In this document: positions 1-8,315 of the stretch, in pieces
How the letters are laid out: every line of letters begins with the position of its first letter
Position numbering within the stretch: the stretch's first letter is position 1
Source: Fibrobacter sp. UWB11
GTDB taxonomy: Bacteria; Fibrobacterota; Fibrobacteria; Fibrobacterales; Fibrobacteraceae
NCBI RefSeq assembly: GCF_900143015.1
Contig: NZ_FSRT01000001.1
Location: 558,001-622,000 of the forward strand
Reading direction: 5' to 3'
Length of the DNA stretch: 64,000 bases
The notes under the pieces: generated by a model
Told to the model about the DNA's origin: nothing
Database searches by the model: none
What the model saw: only the letters and a program-made list of their open reading frames with translations
Made by a program: the position numbers and the translations under genes

Positions 1-1011
1 CAGCGGAGTGCGCCCGATTCTACCCGCAGCCCAGTGGAGGTTGCCGCAGAGGCCGATGACGAGTCCGACGATGAAGATGTCCCGGAAGCGCCCGCCGATG
101 AAAGTTTCGAAGTCTCCACAACTCCTCTATTGAGGGGCAAAACAGGCATCGAAGCTATCGACACGCTTCCCGTGAACGAATGGGATATCCCGACCAAGCG
201 CAATTCGCTTAAATACGCCATGCTTTTTAGCCTGCTTCCTGGTGGCGGTCAATATTATACGGAACATTATGTCCGTGGTGGATTCTTGACAGGAATTGAA
301 GGCTTGCTAATCTACGATGTTTTTTTCAACAGGTCGTACCAGCGCGATAGACTTTTAGATCGTGCTCGTCCCTTCCAAGATTCTGTCCGTTACTTTACTT
401 CGAAGATTATGGAAGGTCCTCGTGATAGTGTCGCTAAATTCCATGCAAAACGCCTTGAGTTCCTTGAACGCGTTCGTGCGCAGAGCGATAAAAAGATGGA
501 ACAGGAAGATGTCTGTAAAGCCGAAGTCGCATGGCTTATAGGCGTTCATCTTTACGGAATGTTCGATACGTTCGGCATTTGGTACAACAACAATTATCGA
601 AGTACGGAATATCGCGATATGAAAACGGCGCTTCTTTGGGCAATCTTGCCGGGCGGTGGTCAAATTTTCAATCGTGATTTTGGCAAGGCCGGTCTAGTTT
701 ACATGGGTATCCTTGGTGCAATTGCAAGTGTTTCTACGTCCCAGAACATGGTCAATTATTACCTTGATCGTAAACACTTGGTCGAAAAAGAAAACCCGAA
801 GTCTGAGGAATTCGATCGCATTAAGGAACGTGTAACGTACTACCGCAAAAACCGCAATACGTACATTTGGGGTGGTGTGTTAATTTACTTGTACTCTATC
901 GCCGATGCCGCTGTAGATGCGCTTCTAAGCGATTTCGACAGCCCCTTGCACATGGCTCTTCTCCCGAATTTCGAAGGCGGCGCCCAAGCCATCATGACGC
1001 TCGATTTTTAA
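1..1011 (+). CDS. DUF5683-like membrane protein, 5' end outside window
   Basis: The reading frame is open from the first base, so the start lies upstream; a GTG at 34 is not a convincing start. The visible part begins with an acidic, Pro/Ala-rich linker. Two similar modules follow, each opening with LLPGGGQ or ILPGGGQ (bases about 229 and 646) and continuing into a hydrophobic segment, with a charged helical stretch between. This repeated LPGGGQ-plus-hydrophobic unit is the hallmark I associate with DUF5683-type membrane proteins, whose function is unknown. It ends in MTLDF. It converges on the phosphatase gene at 1072, and a GC-rich palindrome sits between the two stops. Family assignment is moderately sure; no function can be given. 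Confidence 0.7.
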   Translation, partial: QRSAPDSTRSPVEVAAEADDESDDEDVPEAPADESFEVSTTPLLRGKTGIEAIDTLPVNEWDIPTKRNSLKYAMLFSLLPGGGQYYTEHYVRGGFLTGIEGLLIYDVFFNRSYQRDRLLDRARPFQDSVRYFTSKIMEGPRDSVAKFHAKRLEFLERVRAQSDKKMEQEDVCKAEVAWLIGVHLYGMFDTFGIWYNNNYRSTEYRDMKTALLWAILPGGGQIFNRDFGKAGLVYMGILGAIASVSTSQNMVNYYLDRKHLVEKENPKSEEFDRIKERVTYYRKNRNTYIWGGVLIYLYSIADAAVDALLSDFDSPLHMALLPNFEGGAQAIMTLDF

Positions 1012-1033
1012 CGTCTCGTTTTCACACTTTGTC

Positions 1034-1055
1034 ACCCCGGACACGGTTCCGGGGT
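1034..1055. repeat. REP-like palindrome between convergent genes
   Basis: ACCCCGGA and TTCCGGGGT form a strong hairpin with a short loop. There is no T-tract on the plus side. Similar units beginning GTYACCCCGG occur at 8021 and 54267, so this is one copy of a dispersed element, possibly doubling as a bidirectional terminator. Confidence 0.6.
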
Positions 1056-1071
1056 CGCCATACACAATCGT

Positions 1072-1695
1072 CTACGCTTTTTCCATATTGAGCGTTGGCA
1101 TTGGTATGCCATCGTGAATCTTCGTAAACGTTCCGTGGTACTTCCCGTCCTCGTTACGAGTAAATTCAAAACGAGTGACCATGGCATAAGAGAACATTCC
1201 CTCAACAAAGACCTCATCTGGCAGTCCGCAACGGGAATGTTGTAATGCGGCGATTACGCCTGCATGCGTAATGCAAAGGAATTCTCCATCATCGGGGAGA
1301 GTATCCAAGAACTTTCCGGCGCGTTCGTCAATGTCGTAAAAGTTCTCGCCTTCAGGGAATCTGAATCCGCGAAGGTTGCTTGTCCAGGCATGCATCTCCG
1401 AACGGGGCACCGCGGTTAGCTTTTGCCCTTCCCATGTGCCAAAGTTGAGCTCTATAATAGCCGGTTCCTTTTCGACAGGCAAGCCCAGTAGCTTTGATGC
1501 TTTGTCTGCAAACTTGGTGCAGCGGATGAGCGGGCTCGAAAATAAGCGAGTCGGCTTGGCGTCCGCTTCGGTAAGAGCCTTGAGTGCTTTGTCGGATTCG
1601 TCATCAAATGTAGGGGAGACGTCGAAGTCCAGTCTTCCGTAGCAAACGTCATTGGGGTTGTAAGGCTTGGTATGTCGAATCGTCCAAAGAATCAT
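1072..1695 (-). CDS. Histidine phosphatase family protein (alpha-ribazole phosphatase-like)
   Basis: A 207-aa protein of the histidine phosphatase (phosphoglycerate mutase-like) superfamily. The N-terminus carries the catalytic RHT motif (IRHTKP), followed by a short CYGRLD segment. A second catalytic His lies in CITHAGVIAAL near residue 141, and SSPLIRCTKFA near residue 56 supplies the usual Arg. The CYGRLD-type motif after RHT resembles CobC/alpha-ribazole phosphatases, which remove the 5' phosphate from the cobalamin lower-ligand nucleotide. No other cobalamin gene is in the window, so the substrate is an inference. The gene converges with the DUF5683 gene. The superfamily is sure, the substrate is not. 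Confidence 0.8.
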   Translation of the reverse strand: MILWTIRHTKPYNPNDVCYGRLDFDVSPTFDDESDKALKALTEADAKPTRLFSSPLIRCTKFADKASKLLGLPVEKEPAIIELNFGTWEGQKLTAVPRSEMHAWTSNLRGFRFPEGENFYDIDERAGKFLDTLPDDGEFLCITHAGVIAALQHSRCGLPDEVFVEGMFSYAMVTRFEFTRNEDGKYHGTFTKIHDGIPMPTLNMEKA

Positions 1696-1750
1696 GATAT
1701 TAGTTGGTTATTAAATAAAAAACGCCCTTGGCGGGCGCAATATAAAAAAA

Positions 1751-1845
1751 TCCTAGGCTACCTGAGCACATAAAGATCCGCAAGTCCGTTGCTGCTTTCG
1801 CCCTGGCGAGTTGCCCGCAAATAATCATTGCGCAGGGCCTAGGAC
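1751..1845 (-). ncRNA. ffs: Signal recognition particle RNA, small bacterial type (4.5S)
   Basis: Read on the minus strand, the RNA starts near GTCCTAGGC and ends near GCCTAGGAT, which pair to close the hairpin. The apical part has CAGG, then GC-GAAA-GC, then AGCA. This is the symmetric-loop arrangement (5' CAGG / 3' AGCA) capped by a GNRA tetraloop that Ffh recognises in domain IV. Length is about 95 nt with no Alu domain, as expected for the short form. A T-run directly after the closing stem (plus-strand A-run at 1744-1750) ends it. The partner protein gene ffh is at 54595-55959. The loop is GAAA rather than the more common GGAA. Confidence 0.85.
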
Positions 1846-1850
1846 CCGCA

Positions 1851-1879
1851 AATATAGAATCAAAGTATTCATTTTGCAA
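1851..1879 (-). promoter_or_regulatory. Promoter of the SRP RNA gene
   Basis: On the minus strand, TTGCAA (-35, 1874-1879) is separated by 17 bp from TATATT (-10, 1851-1856, extended to TATATTTG). Transcription would begin a few bases later, at the first base pair of the RNA. The remainder of the gap to 2067 shows no gene; the stretch just before 2053 contains TTACTATATTCAGTAA, a possible -10 (2016-2021) for the adhesin gene. Confidence 0.7.
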
Positions 1880-2067
1880 GGGCTTGGCGTTTTATGTGCA
1901 ACAAATTATCCCATATAATACGTTCCTTTCAAGTCACTTCTCAAAAAGTGGTCAAAATTACCCCATTTTTCGTATTTTCTTCGTAACGAATGTTTTACTG
2001 TTAAAAAAATCTTACTATATTCAGTAATAGGTGTTTGAGGTAGTAGACTTTTTTGTTGGGGTCTGTT

Positions 2068-5000
2068 ATGAAAAAAGGAAATATTTTTTTGAGAACAGTT
2101 TTGAGTACGGTTGCAGCTGCACTAGGGTTGGCAGTCTCCGCTTCGGCAGAAGAAGAACCGGCAATTGAACGCGATACCGTTTTGTTGGAACCGCTTTATT
2201 TTGTAAAGAATGGTTCTGTCATAACGGATGAAAATGAAAACCAGAGCCTTTGGAACGAGCTTATGAAGTATAAGCTCTGGGGAACCGAGTCTGTTATTTT
2301 TAACAAAGGCAATTTTAGGATTGCTGATCCTAGCGGCTATACAGGCTCAGCTACGGGTGACATTGTTTTCAATACCAATCATCATACTCTTGGTGGCCCG
2401 ATTGTTTCTGGTCGAGATCTTGTTTTTGCGATGGGCGATGCGACAAGAGATTCCTTGATTGGAGGTTCGATTTATGCAAGAAACCTTAATCTACCAGGGT
2501 GGTATAAAGCTTCTGATGCTCGATATGATGGCAATATCTGCTTTGAAGGCCCGATTATTTTTAACTCGCCAGATAAAGACACTCAAACGGGTGACTATGT
2601 CTGGACGCTAAATCGCTTTATCGAAAATGCTCATAATGAAATTAAAGATGACGTAAATAGAAAAGAAGGAAAAGTTTATGCGGATTGGGCTTTAGATCTT
2701 CCTAGTAATTATCAAGCTGCTGTAAATCTCGATGGGACTTTTTCAACAACAGATCCAAATAAAAAAAATAATTGTCCTACAGATGTTCCTCGACCAGAAA
2801 AGGAGCTTTCCGTTCCTCTAATGCAAACCCCCTCGAATTGGGGACCCGCTATAGATGTTTCTGCTAATGTAGGGAACATTGTTTTTGTTCATGTCCCGCC
2901 CATAACAGAAACTGATTTGAAACAAAGTCCCAAAAAAGTTTGGTATGATCAGTATGTAGAAGATCTTAGAGCAAGTGGATCGACGGGGCTAATTATTTAT
3001 ATCGTGATGCCATCGAATAAGTGGAACGCCAATAAAAAAACAGGGCGCTTGACCCGTATTTTCTCTAGAGATGGCTTTAATGTCATGGGTTCTGCAAATG
3101 ATTTGAGAATACAGGTTGCTATTGCGAATGAAAATGCTGTTTGGAATTCATCGACTCAAATGTGGGAAAACCTTAATGAGCCTGAATGGGATCCTTCAAC
3201 TAGTCGTTGGAAAGTATCTGAAGATAAACCCTATTGGGAAAAAGAAACAGGATGGCATAATCTAGATAAACTTAACATAAATCCAGTAGCAGATTCGAAT
3301 TATGCTGGTAATCTTTTGTTCTATACACCGGTTGATGTTAATTGGGATGCAATGGTTAATATTCATTATCAGGGTACGTTCATGACCGCTGGTAATTTTA
3401 CCATCGAGGATCATATTAACATTGCAGGGCAGTTGATTGCAGGTAAGACCCTTAAGTTTGAATCTGATGTTAATGGCGAGTTCCACTATGTTCCGTTTAA
3501 CGCCGCAGAAATCAAGTCCGATATCTTTTCTAGTGATGTGTTCAAGGAAAGCGAGACTGTTTGGTATGACATGAATTTCTACCTAACGGATACCGCACAT
3601 ACAGAGGTGAGTTTCGATTACTGCTTGGCGTTCTTCGGTCTTGATGTCGAAAAGCCTGCAAGCTGGGTTAATGCCGGTCGTGAATTTGCTGAGATTGCAG
3701 ACCTTGATTTGGATGACAAAACGCATCCTATGCCGCTTTGCTCGAAAGGCGAAAGCGGACATGTCGTTATTGCCAAGAACACTCGTTATCCGACAGCAGC
3801 AACGATGCCCTATATTAAGGTCAAGTTGGATGGTGTTCTCGAATCCGATGAATGGATGTTGTTCAAAATTACGAATATGAACGGCGCTACGATTTCGGGT
3901 GGCCGATTCGATGGCGGTATTCCTGTGAAGTTGATCGACGATGATAACAAACCGCCTCACTTTATTGATGTGGACAAGATTAAGCTGACTGTTCCTGAAA
4001 ACGCAACAAAGGCAAAGGCTGGTACCATCAAGGCTTCTGACGATGAAAACGATAGCTTTACTTTCGAAATCACCGGTGGTAATGCCAAGGATATGTTTGA
4101 TATTGGGCTTACGTCGGGTGTTGTGACTCTGAAGAGCACTGTTGATCCGCTCGATTACGAAGAATGGGTGGAATCGAAAACATCGTACACTATTAAAGTT
4201 GAAGTCTGCGATACTAGGGCTGGCTCGTACAGTGTTCAGCTCTGCTCTCAGGCTACATTTAAGGTGAATGTTGGTGATGAAAATGAAAAGCCTTACTTCA
4301 CCAATAAAACAGATGTAATCGAAATTGCCGAAAATGCTTCGTTCTCGTCTGATGATGTTCTTTATGATGATACAGACAAGTATAACACGAATGAGTTTAT
4401 TAATAACGAACTGGCTATCGTCGGTGGTGATAGCGATATATTTGATATTACTACCGGTGGTCAGATTAAGCCGAAAAAAGGCGTTGTCCTTGATTACGAA
4501 GTAAAGCAAGAATATGAAATTGTTGTGAGAGTCCGCGATAAAAATAAGGATGGTGATGGCAACTTTGTTTATCCGGATCTCTATGAAGATAAGACATTCA
4601 AGGTTGTTGTAACCGATGTTGATGATGGTCCGAAGTTCGATTATGCTGCTTACAATGGAACCATTGACGAAAACTCCGTTGCAACTACGGCTGTTAAAAT
4701 GGACCACGCTATCAATGCTATAACCACGCAGGTGGGCGCCGTCATTACTTACAGCTTGGTCGATGAAACGAATACGTTTGTAATCGATCCAACTACGGGC
4801 GTTATTACGGTGGCTGCTGGTGCCGTTCTTGATTATGAAACAAAGAGCTCCTATAGCTTGGAAGTTATAGCCTCGGATGAATCCGGTGTTGCAGGCCAGA
4901 TTGTTCAAACCGATAAGGCTACTGTGACTATCACATTGAAGGATGTGAACGAAAAGCCTGTCTTTGTTGAACCGACCACGACGCTTGCGTTCGATGAACA

Positions 5001-7944
5001 TGTGAAGGGTGCTATCGTTGGTACGCTTACTTTCGATGACCTCGATACGGCTTCGAAGTTCCGCAACAACAAGTTTGAATGCCTTGATTGCGATGACAAG
5101 GGCTTTGATCTCGATGAAGATACGGGTCTCCTTAAGACAACTCGCGCATTTGACTACGAAACGGAAGAACATACTTACGAACTCTCCATTGTAATCAAGG
5201 ACGCTGGTGATAAGAACCTTACCGCAACGGGTACGATTACGGTTACGCTCCGTAACGTGAACGAACCTCCGTTCTTGAAAGAAACGGTATTCACTGTTTT
5301 GGAAAGCGATCCTGCTAAAACGGAACTCAAGAATAATCTTGATGGTTTCGATACGGATGGACCTGATATCACATTCAGCTATTACATTATGGATGGCGAT
5401 AAAGAAGGTCATTCGACGAATGAATTCTACTTGGATCCGCTTACAGGTGTGTTCACCGTTACTTCAACTGCGAAACTCGATTACGAAAAGACAGAGTCTT
5501 ATTCGTTCAAGGTTCGTATCAAGGATGAACATTGCCCGAATTCGACTACGGAAGAATCGTATGAAGAAAAATGGAAGGGTTGCCACTCTGATACTACGGT
5601 AACCATCAAGGTTGTTGATGTGAACGAAGCCCCGTCTATTAACGTAGATACGATTTATGTCAAGGAAAATCAGGAAATCAAGAAACCGTTTGAAACGGTC
5701 AAGACCGACAAGGACGATCCGGATGTCAAGAATGCTGATTTCCGCGATAATGTCTACGAAAATATCGACAATAGCGAAATATTCTCCGTGCAGCCAAATG
5801 GTGACGTCATTCTTCTCAAGCCGATTGATTACGAAGCTGACTCTATCTACGTGATTAAGGTTCGTGTAACAGACAAGAACGATAAGACGCTCACTTCGAC
5901 CAAAAATGTTGTTATCAAGGTGAAGGACGTTTACGAAAAGTCCATTGTCGAAATTACGCGCGTTGAAAACAAAGATTCTGTGTATATCAAGCCGGATTCT
6001 GTTTTCGTGAATGATAAAATCGTGGATATTGAATGGACTGCAGACAATAAGTTGAAAAACAGCACTGATACGTTGAAGTTGGGCTGCAATACCGTTATCA
6101 AGACGTTCAAGGATCCGACCAAGAACGATCCGGGTGTCGATACGGTAGTCATTTGCTATAGCACGGCTGCTCCGATTGTGACCGTGACTGCAAATGGCGA
6201 AGATGTTACTGCAGACAACATTTACACTGTCGTTGAAAAGGCTACAAAGAACGATTCCGCCATTTACGTGAACGAAAAGAAGAACAACATCAAGGTGACG
6301 GTTAAGGATACTGCAGCCAAGGTCACGAAGTCGTTTAACGTGAATCTGGAACTGGATACGATTTCTGTTTCGTCGAAGGATTTCAAGAATGTTCAGACTC
6401 TTGCCGATACCAAGACATCTCGCAAGAGCAATCCGTCTTCGGGAATCACCACGACTCCTGAAAATGGTTCTTACAACAAGAACACCTATACCGAAACAAT
6501 CAATGGCGTGAACGTGACGGTCTCTTACTACACCGATAGCAAGGGTAACGACGTCAAGCGCACTGTGGTAACCTCCGATGGCAAGACTAAGGAAATCGCC
6601 GTTATCGAAATCTCGTACACTGTGAAGATTAACGGCAAGGATGTGGTTATCTCGTACTTCGCGGATGCTTCTTCGGGTGAACGCGTAAATCTCAAGACGG
6701 GTCTTACCGATAGCGAATCTGTGCTTTCTGCCGATGGCGATGACGTTGTTGGTTCGTACAAAGTATCTTACACGTACACCGATAAGAACGGTAATACGGT
6801 TGATGTTTCGTACTACCTGGATGATAAGGGCAAGATTGCAAAGAATAGCGATGGCAACATCGGTTATAACGTTGGCTATACCTATGTGAACAAATTCGGT
6901 AACTCTTCTAAGAAAGAGGTGCTGATTGTGCTCGACCAGAAGGGACCTGTTGTAAAGATTGAGTCTCCGACGGATGGCGAAGTGCTTACGTCTAACTTTG
7001 CGGAAGTGATTTGGACTGTTGATGGCGTTGAACAGGATACCCTCCGCGTGCAGGGCCTTGATAATGGCGCACAAACGATTATCCGCGTGTTCCGTGACAA
7101 GGCTGGCAATGAATCTAGCGATTCCGTGTCTGTGATGGTTAAGGGCGCCAAGAATATTGATATTAGCGTTGAAAAGCCGGTAACGCTTGTGGATCGTGAT
7201 TCTGTAATAAAGTATTACGAGACGAACAAGAAGACTCCGAAGAAAGACCAGACTTATTCTGTGACATTCTACAACCACAAGAAGAAGGCTGAAACTGAAG
7301 CGCTTATAGGAATCAAGGGCAAGGCCAACGAAGGATCCGGTGAAGAACCGTATCCGGGCTTTGAAGGTCACCTCGGACCGACACTCACGGTTGACGCTCG
7401 TGTTCCAGTTGCGACTGCAACGGGTGGACTGGCAACGCTGGACGACATTGTGAGTGCTGGAGGCATGGTCGCACTGGAAGGTGTGGACGCCGCTAACGGT
7501 AAGAAGATTTCTGTAAGCGAATACGTCGAAAAGTACTGCACGGATGAATTCAAGAAGTCGATGACTTCGGACTATAGCAAGATGAACCTGTACTGGACAA
7601 CGATCAGGGTGAATATCTGGACCTATTCGAACACAGGCGTGTTCGCAGATCATTACAGCTTTGATTATGACCTTGACGATCCAGACTACGTGAACGAGGC
7701 CGGGCTCCTGAAGTTCTTCTTCGAAATGAAACCGGACAAGAATGGTGACGTAAGGACGAAAGAAGGACGTCTTTATGGCACAGGAGCTTACCTCTTCAAG
7801 ACCGAAGTCAAGATGACGTCTAAACTCCGCTGCACGCTCCCGCCGGTTAGCGAGGACAAGGCAGAAAAGAAGAAGAACGCCATCATCAAGTCTAACGATG
7901 AAATGCTTAAGTCGTTCGGCTACAGAAGACCCGTGAATAAATAA
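2068..7944 (+). CDS. Large secreted cadherin-repeat protein
   Basis: A 1958-aa exported protein. I chose ATG 2068 because it begins a clean signal peptide (MKKGNIF... ending SASAEE); an in-frame TTG at 2053 would only add residues before it. Residues about 30-620 form an N-terminal region ending in hydrophobic, Gly-rich segments such as MTAGNFTIEDHINIAGQ. Residues about 626-1290 hold six cadherin-like repeats of about 110 aa, with xVxEN, DxD, TGxI, LDYE and DVNE signatures, which in cadherins bind calcium between domains. The C-terminal 670 residues contain VSYYxDxKG units, an Ig-like PxxxIxxPxDG unit and a final block ending EMLKSFGYRRPV. The whole architecture recurs in the next gene. A surface or adhesion role is inferred. 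Hairpins at 7968 and 8024 follow the stop. Confidence 0.8.
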   Translation: MKKGNIFLRTVLSTVAAALGLAVSASAEEEPAIERDTVLLEPLYFVKNGSVITDENENQSLWNELMKYKLWGTESVIFNKGNFRIADPSGYTGSATGDIVFNTNHHTLGGPIVSGRDLVFAMGDATRDSLIGGSIYARNLNLPGWYKASDARYDGNICFEGPIIFNSPDKDTQTGDYVWTLNRFIENAHNEIKDDVNRKEGKVYADWALDLPSNYQAAVNLDGTFSTTDPNKKNNCPTDVPRPEKELSVPLMQTPSNWGPAIDVSANVGNIVFVHVPPITETDLKQSPKKVWYDQYVEDLRASGSTGLIIYIVMPSNKWNANKKTGRLTRIFSRDGFNVMGSANDLRIQVAIANENAVWNSSTQMWENLNEPEWDPSTSRWKVSEDKPYWEKETGWHNLDKLNINPVADSNYAGNLLFYTPVDVNWDAMVNIHYQGTFMTAGNFTIEDHINIAGQLIAGKTLKFESDVNGEFHYVPFNAAEIKSDIFSSDVFKESETVWYDMNFYLTDTAHTEVSFDYCLAFFGLDVEKPASWVNAGREFAEIADLDLDDKTHPMPLCSKGESGHVVIAKNTRYPTAATMPYIKVKLDGVLESDEWMLFKITNMNGATISGGRFDGGIPVKLIDDDNKPPHFIDVDKIKLTVPENATKAKAGTIKASDDENDSFTFEITGGNAKDMFDIGLTSGVVTLKSTVDPLDYEEWVESKTSYTIKVEVCDTRAGSYSVQLCSQATFKVNVGDENEKPYFTNKTDVIEIAENASFSSDDVLYDDTDKYNTNEFINNELAIVGGDSDIFDITTGGQIKPKKGVVLDYEVKQEYEIVVRVRDKNKDGDGNFVYPDLYEDKTFKVVVTDVDDGPKFDYAAYNGTIDENSVATTAVKMDHAINAITTQVGAVITYSLVDETNTFVIDPTTGVITVAAGAVLDYETKSSYSLEVIASDESGVAGQIVQTDKATVTITLKDVNEKPVFVEPTTTLAFDEHVKGAIVGTLTFDDLDTASKFRNNKFECLDCDDKGFDLDEDTGLLKTTRAFDYETEEHTYELSIVIKDAGDKNLTATGTITVTLRNVNEPPFLKETVFTVLESDPAKTELKNNLDGFDTDGPDITFSYYIMDGDKEGHSTNEFYLDPLTGVFTVTSTAKLDYEKTESYSFKVRIKDEHCPNSTTEESYEEKWKGCHSDTTVTIKVVDVNEAPSINVDTIYVKENQEIKKPFETVKTDKDDPDVKNADFRDNVYENIDNSEIFSVQPNGDVILLKPIDYEADSIYVIKVRVTDKNDKTLTSTKNVVIKVKDVYEKSIVEITRVENKDSVYIKPDSVFVNDKIVDIEWTADNKLKNSTDTLKLGCNTVIKTFKDPTKNDPGVDTVVICYSTAAPIVTVTANGEDVTADNIYTVVEKATKNDSAIYVNEKKNNIKVTVKDTAAKVTKSFNVNLELDTISVSSKDFKNVQTLADTKTSRKSNPSSGITTTPENGSYNKNTYTETINGVNVTVSYYTDSKGNDVKRTVVTSDGKTKEIAVIEISYTVKINGKDVVISYFADASSGERVNLKTGLTDSESVLSADGDDVVGSYKVSYTYTDKNGNTVDVSYYLDDKGKIAKNSDGNIGYNVGYTYVNKFGNSSKKEVLIVLDQKGPVVKIESPTDGEVLTSNFAEVIWTVDGVEQDTLRVQGLDNGAQTIIRVFRDKAGNESSDSVSVMVKGAKNIDISVEKPVTLVDRDSVIKYYETNKKTPKKDQTYSVTFYNHKKKAETEALIGIKGKANEGSGEEPYPGFEGHLGPTLTVDARVPVATATGGLATLDDIVSAGGMVALEGVDAANGKKISVSEYVEKYCTDEFKKSMTSDYSKMNLYWTTIRVNIWTYSNTGVFADHYSFDYDLDDPDYVNEAGLLKFFFEMKPDKNGDVRTKEGRLYGTGAYLFKTEVKMTSKLRCTLPPVSEDKAEKKKNAIIKSNDEMLKSFGYRRPVNK

Positions 7945-7967
7945 CGCATTAGTTGTTGATAACTTGT

Positions 7968-7996
7968 AAAGGTGGAATGGATATTCCGCCTTTTTC
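7968..7996 (+). terminator. Rho-independent terminator after first cadherin gene
   Basis: AAAGGTGGAAT, a short loop, and ATTCCGCCTTT pair with one G-U type mismatch and run into a T-tract, 24 bases after the stop codon. Confidence 0.75.
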
Positions 7997-8315
7997 TATT
8001 TACTCAGCCCTGTTTAACTTGTTACCCCGGTCACGGTGCTGGGGCTTTTTTGTGTGAAAAATTCTTTTTTTGTAGTCAAAAAGTCTACCTCGACAAGCCG
8101 TTTGGGCTTTATTGATTCTATAAACTTTTCTATACAATACATTTGTTACAGAAAACTGCCAAAATGATACTCTTTTTTGTAATATTTCAAAAAATTAATG
8201 TTGCATTAATATGGAGCGTTACTATATTTCTAAAGAAAGTATTTGGATGCTTGGGGAAAACTGTGGCAAATTGGATGCATACGATTTGCCGTAGCAAAAG
8301 GAGCGTAGATAAAAT
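7997..8315. other. Intergenic stretch between the two cadherin genes
   Basis: No gene seen. It holds a second GC-rich hairpin with a T-run (8024-8052, GTTACCCCGG type, shared with 1031 and 54267), an AT-rich stretch, a possible -10 box TATATTTC at 8223-8230, and an inverted repeat GGCAAAT/ATTTGCC (8265-8290) just upstream of the ribosome site AAAGGAG at 8296. The inverted repeat could be an mRNA leader hairpin or an operator. Confidence 0.5.

Noticed and set aside
8265-8290. Riboswitch in the leader of the second cadherin gene
   Set aside because: Only a single inverted repeat is present; none of the conserved bases of cyclic di-GMP or other riboswitches that I know can be found.
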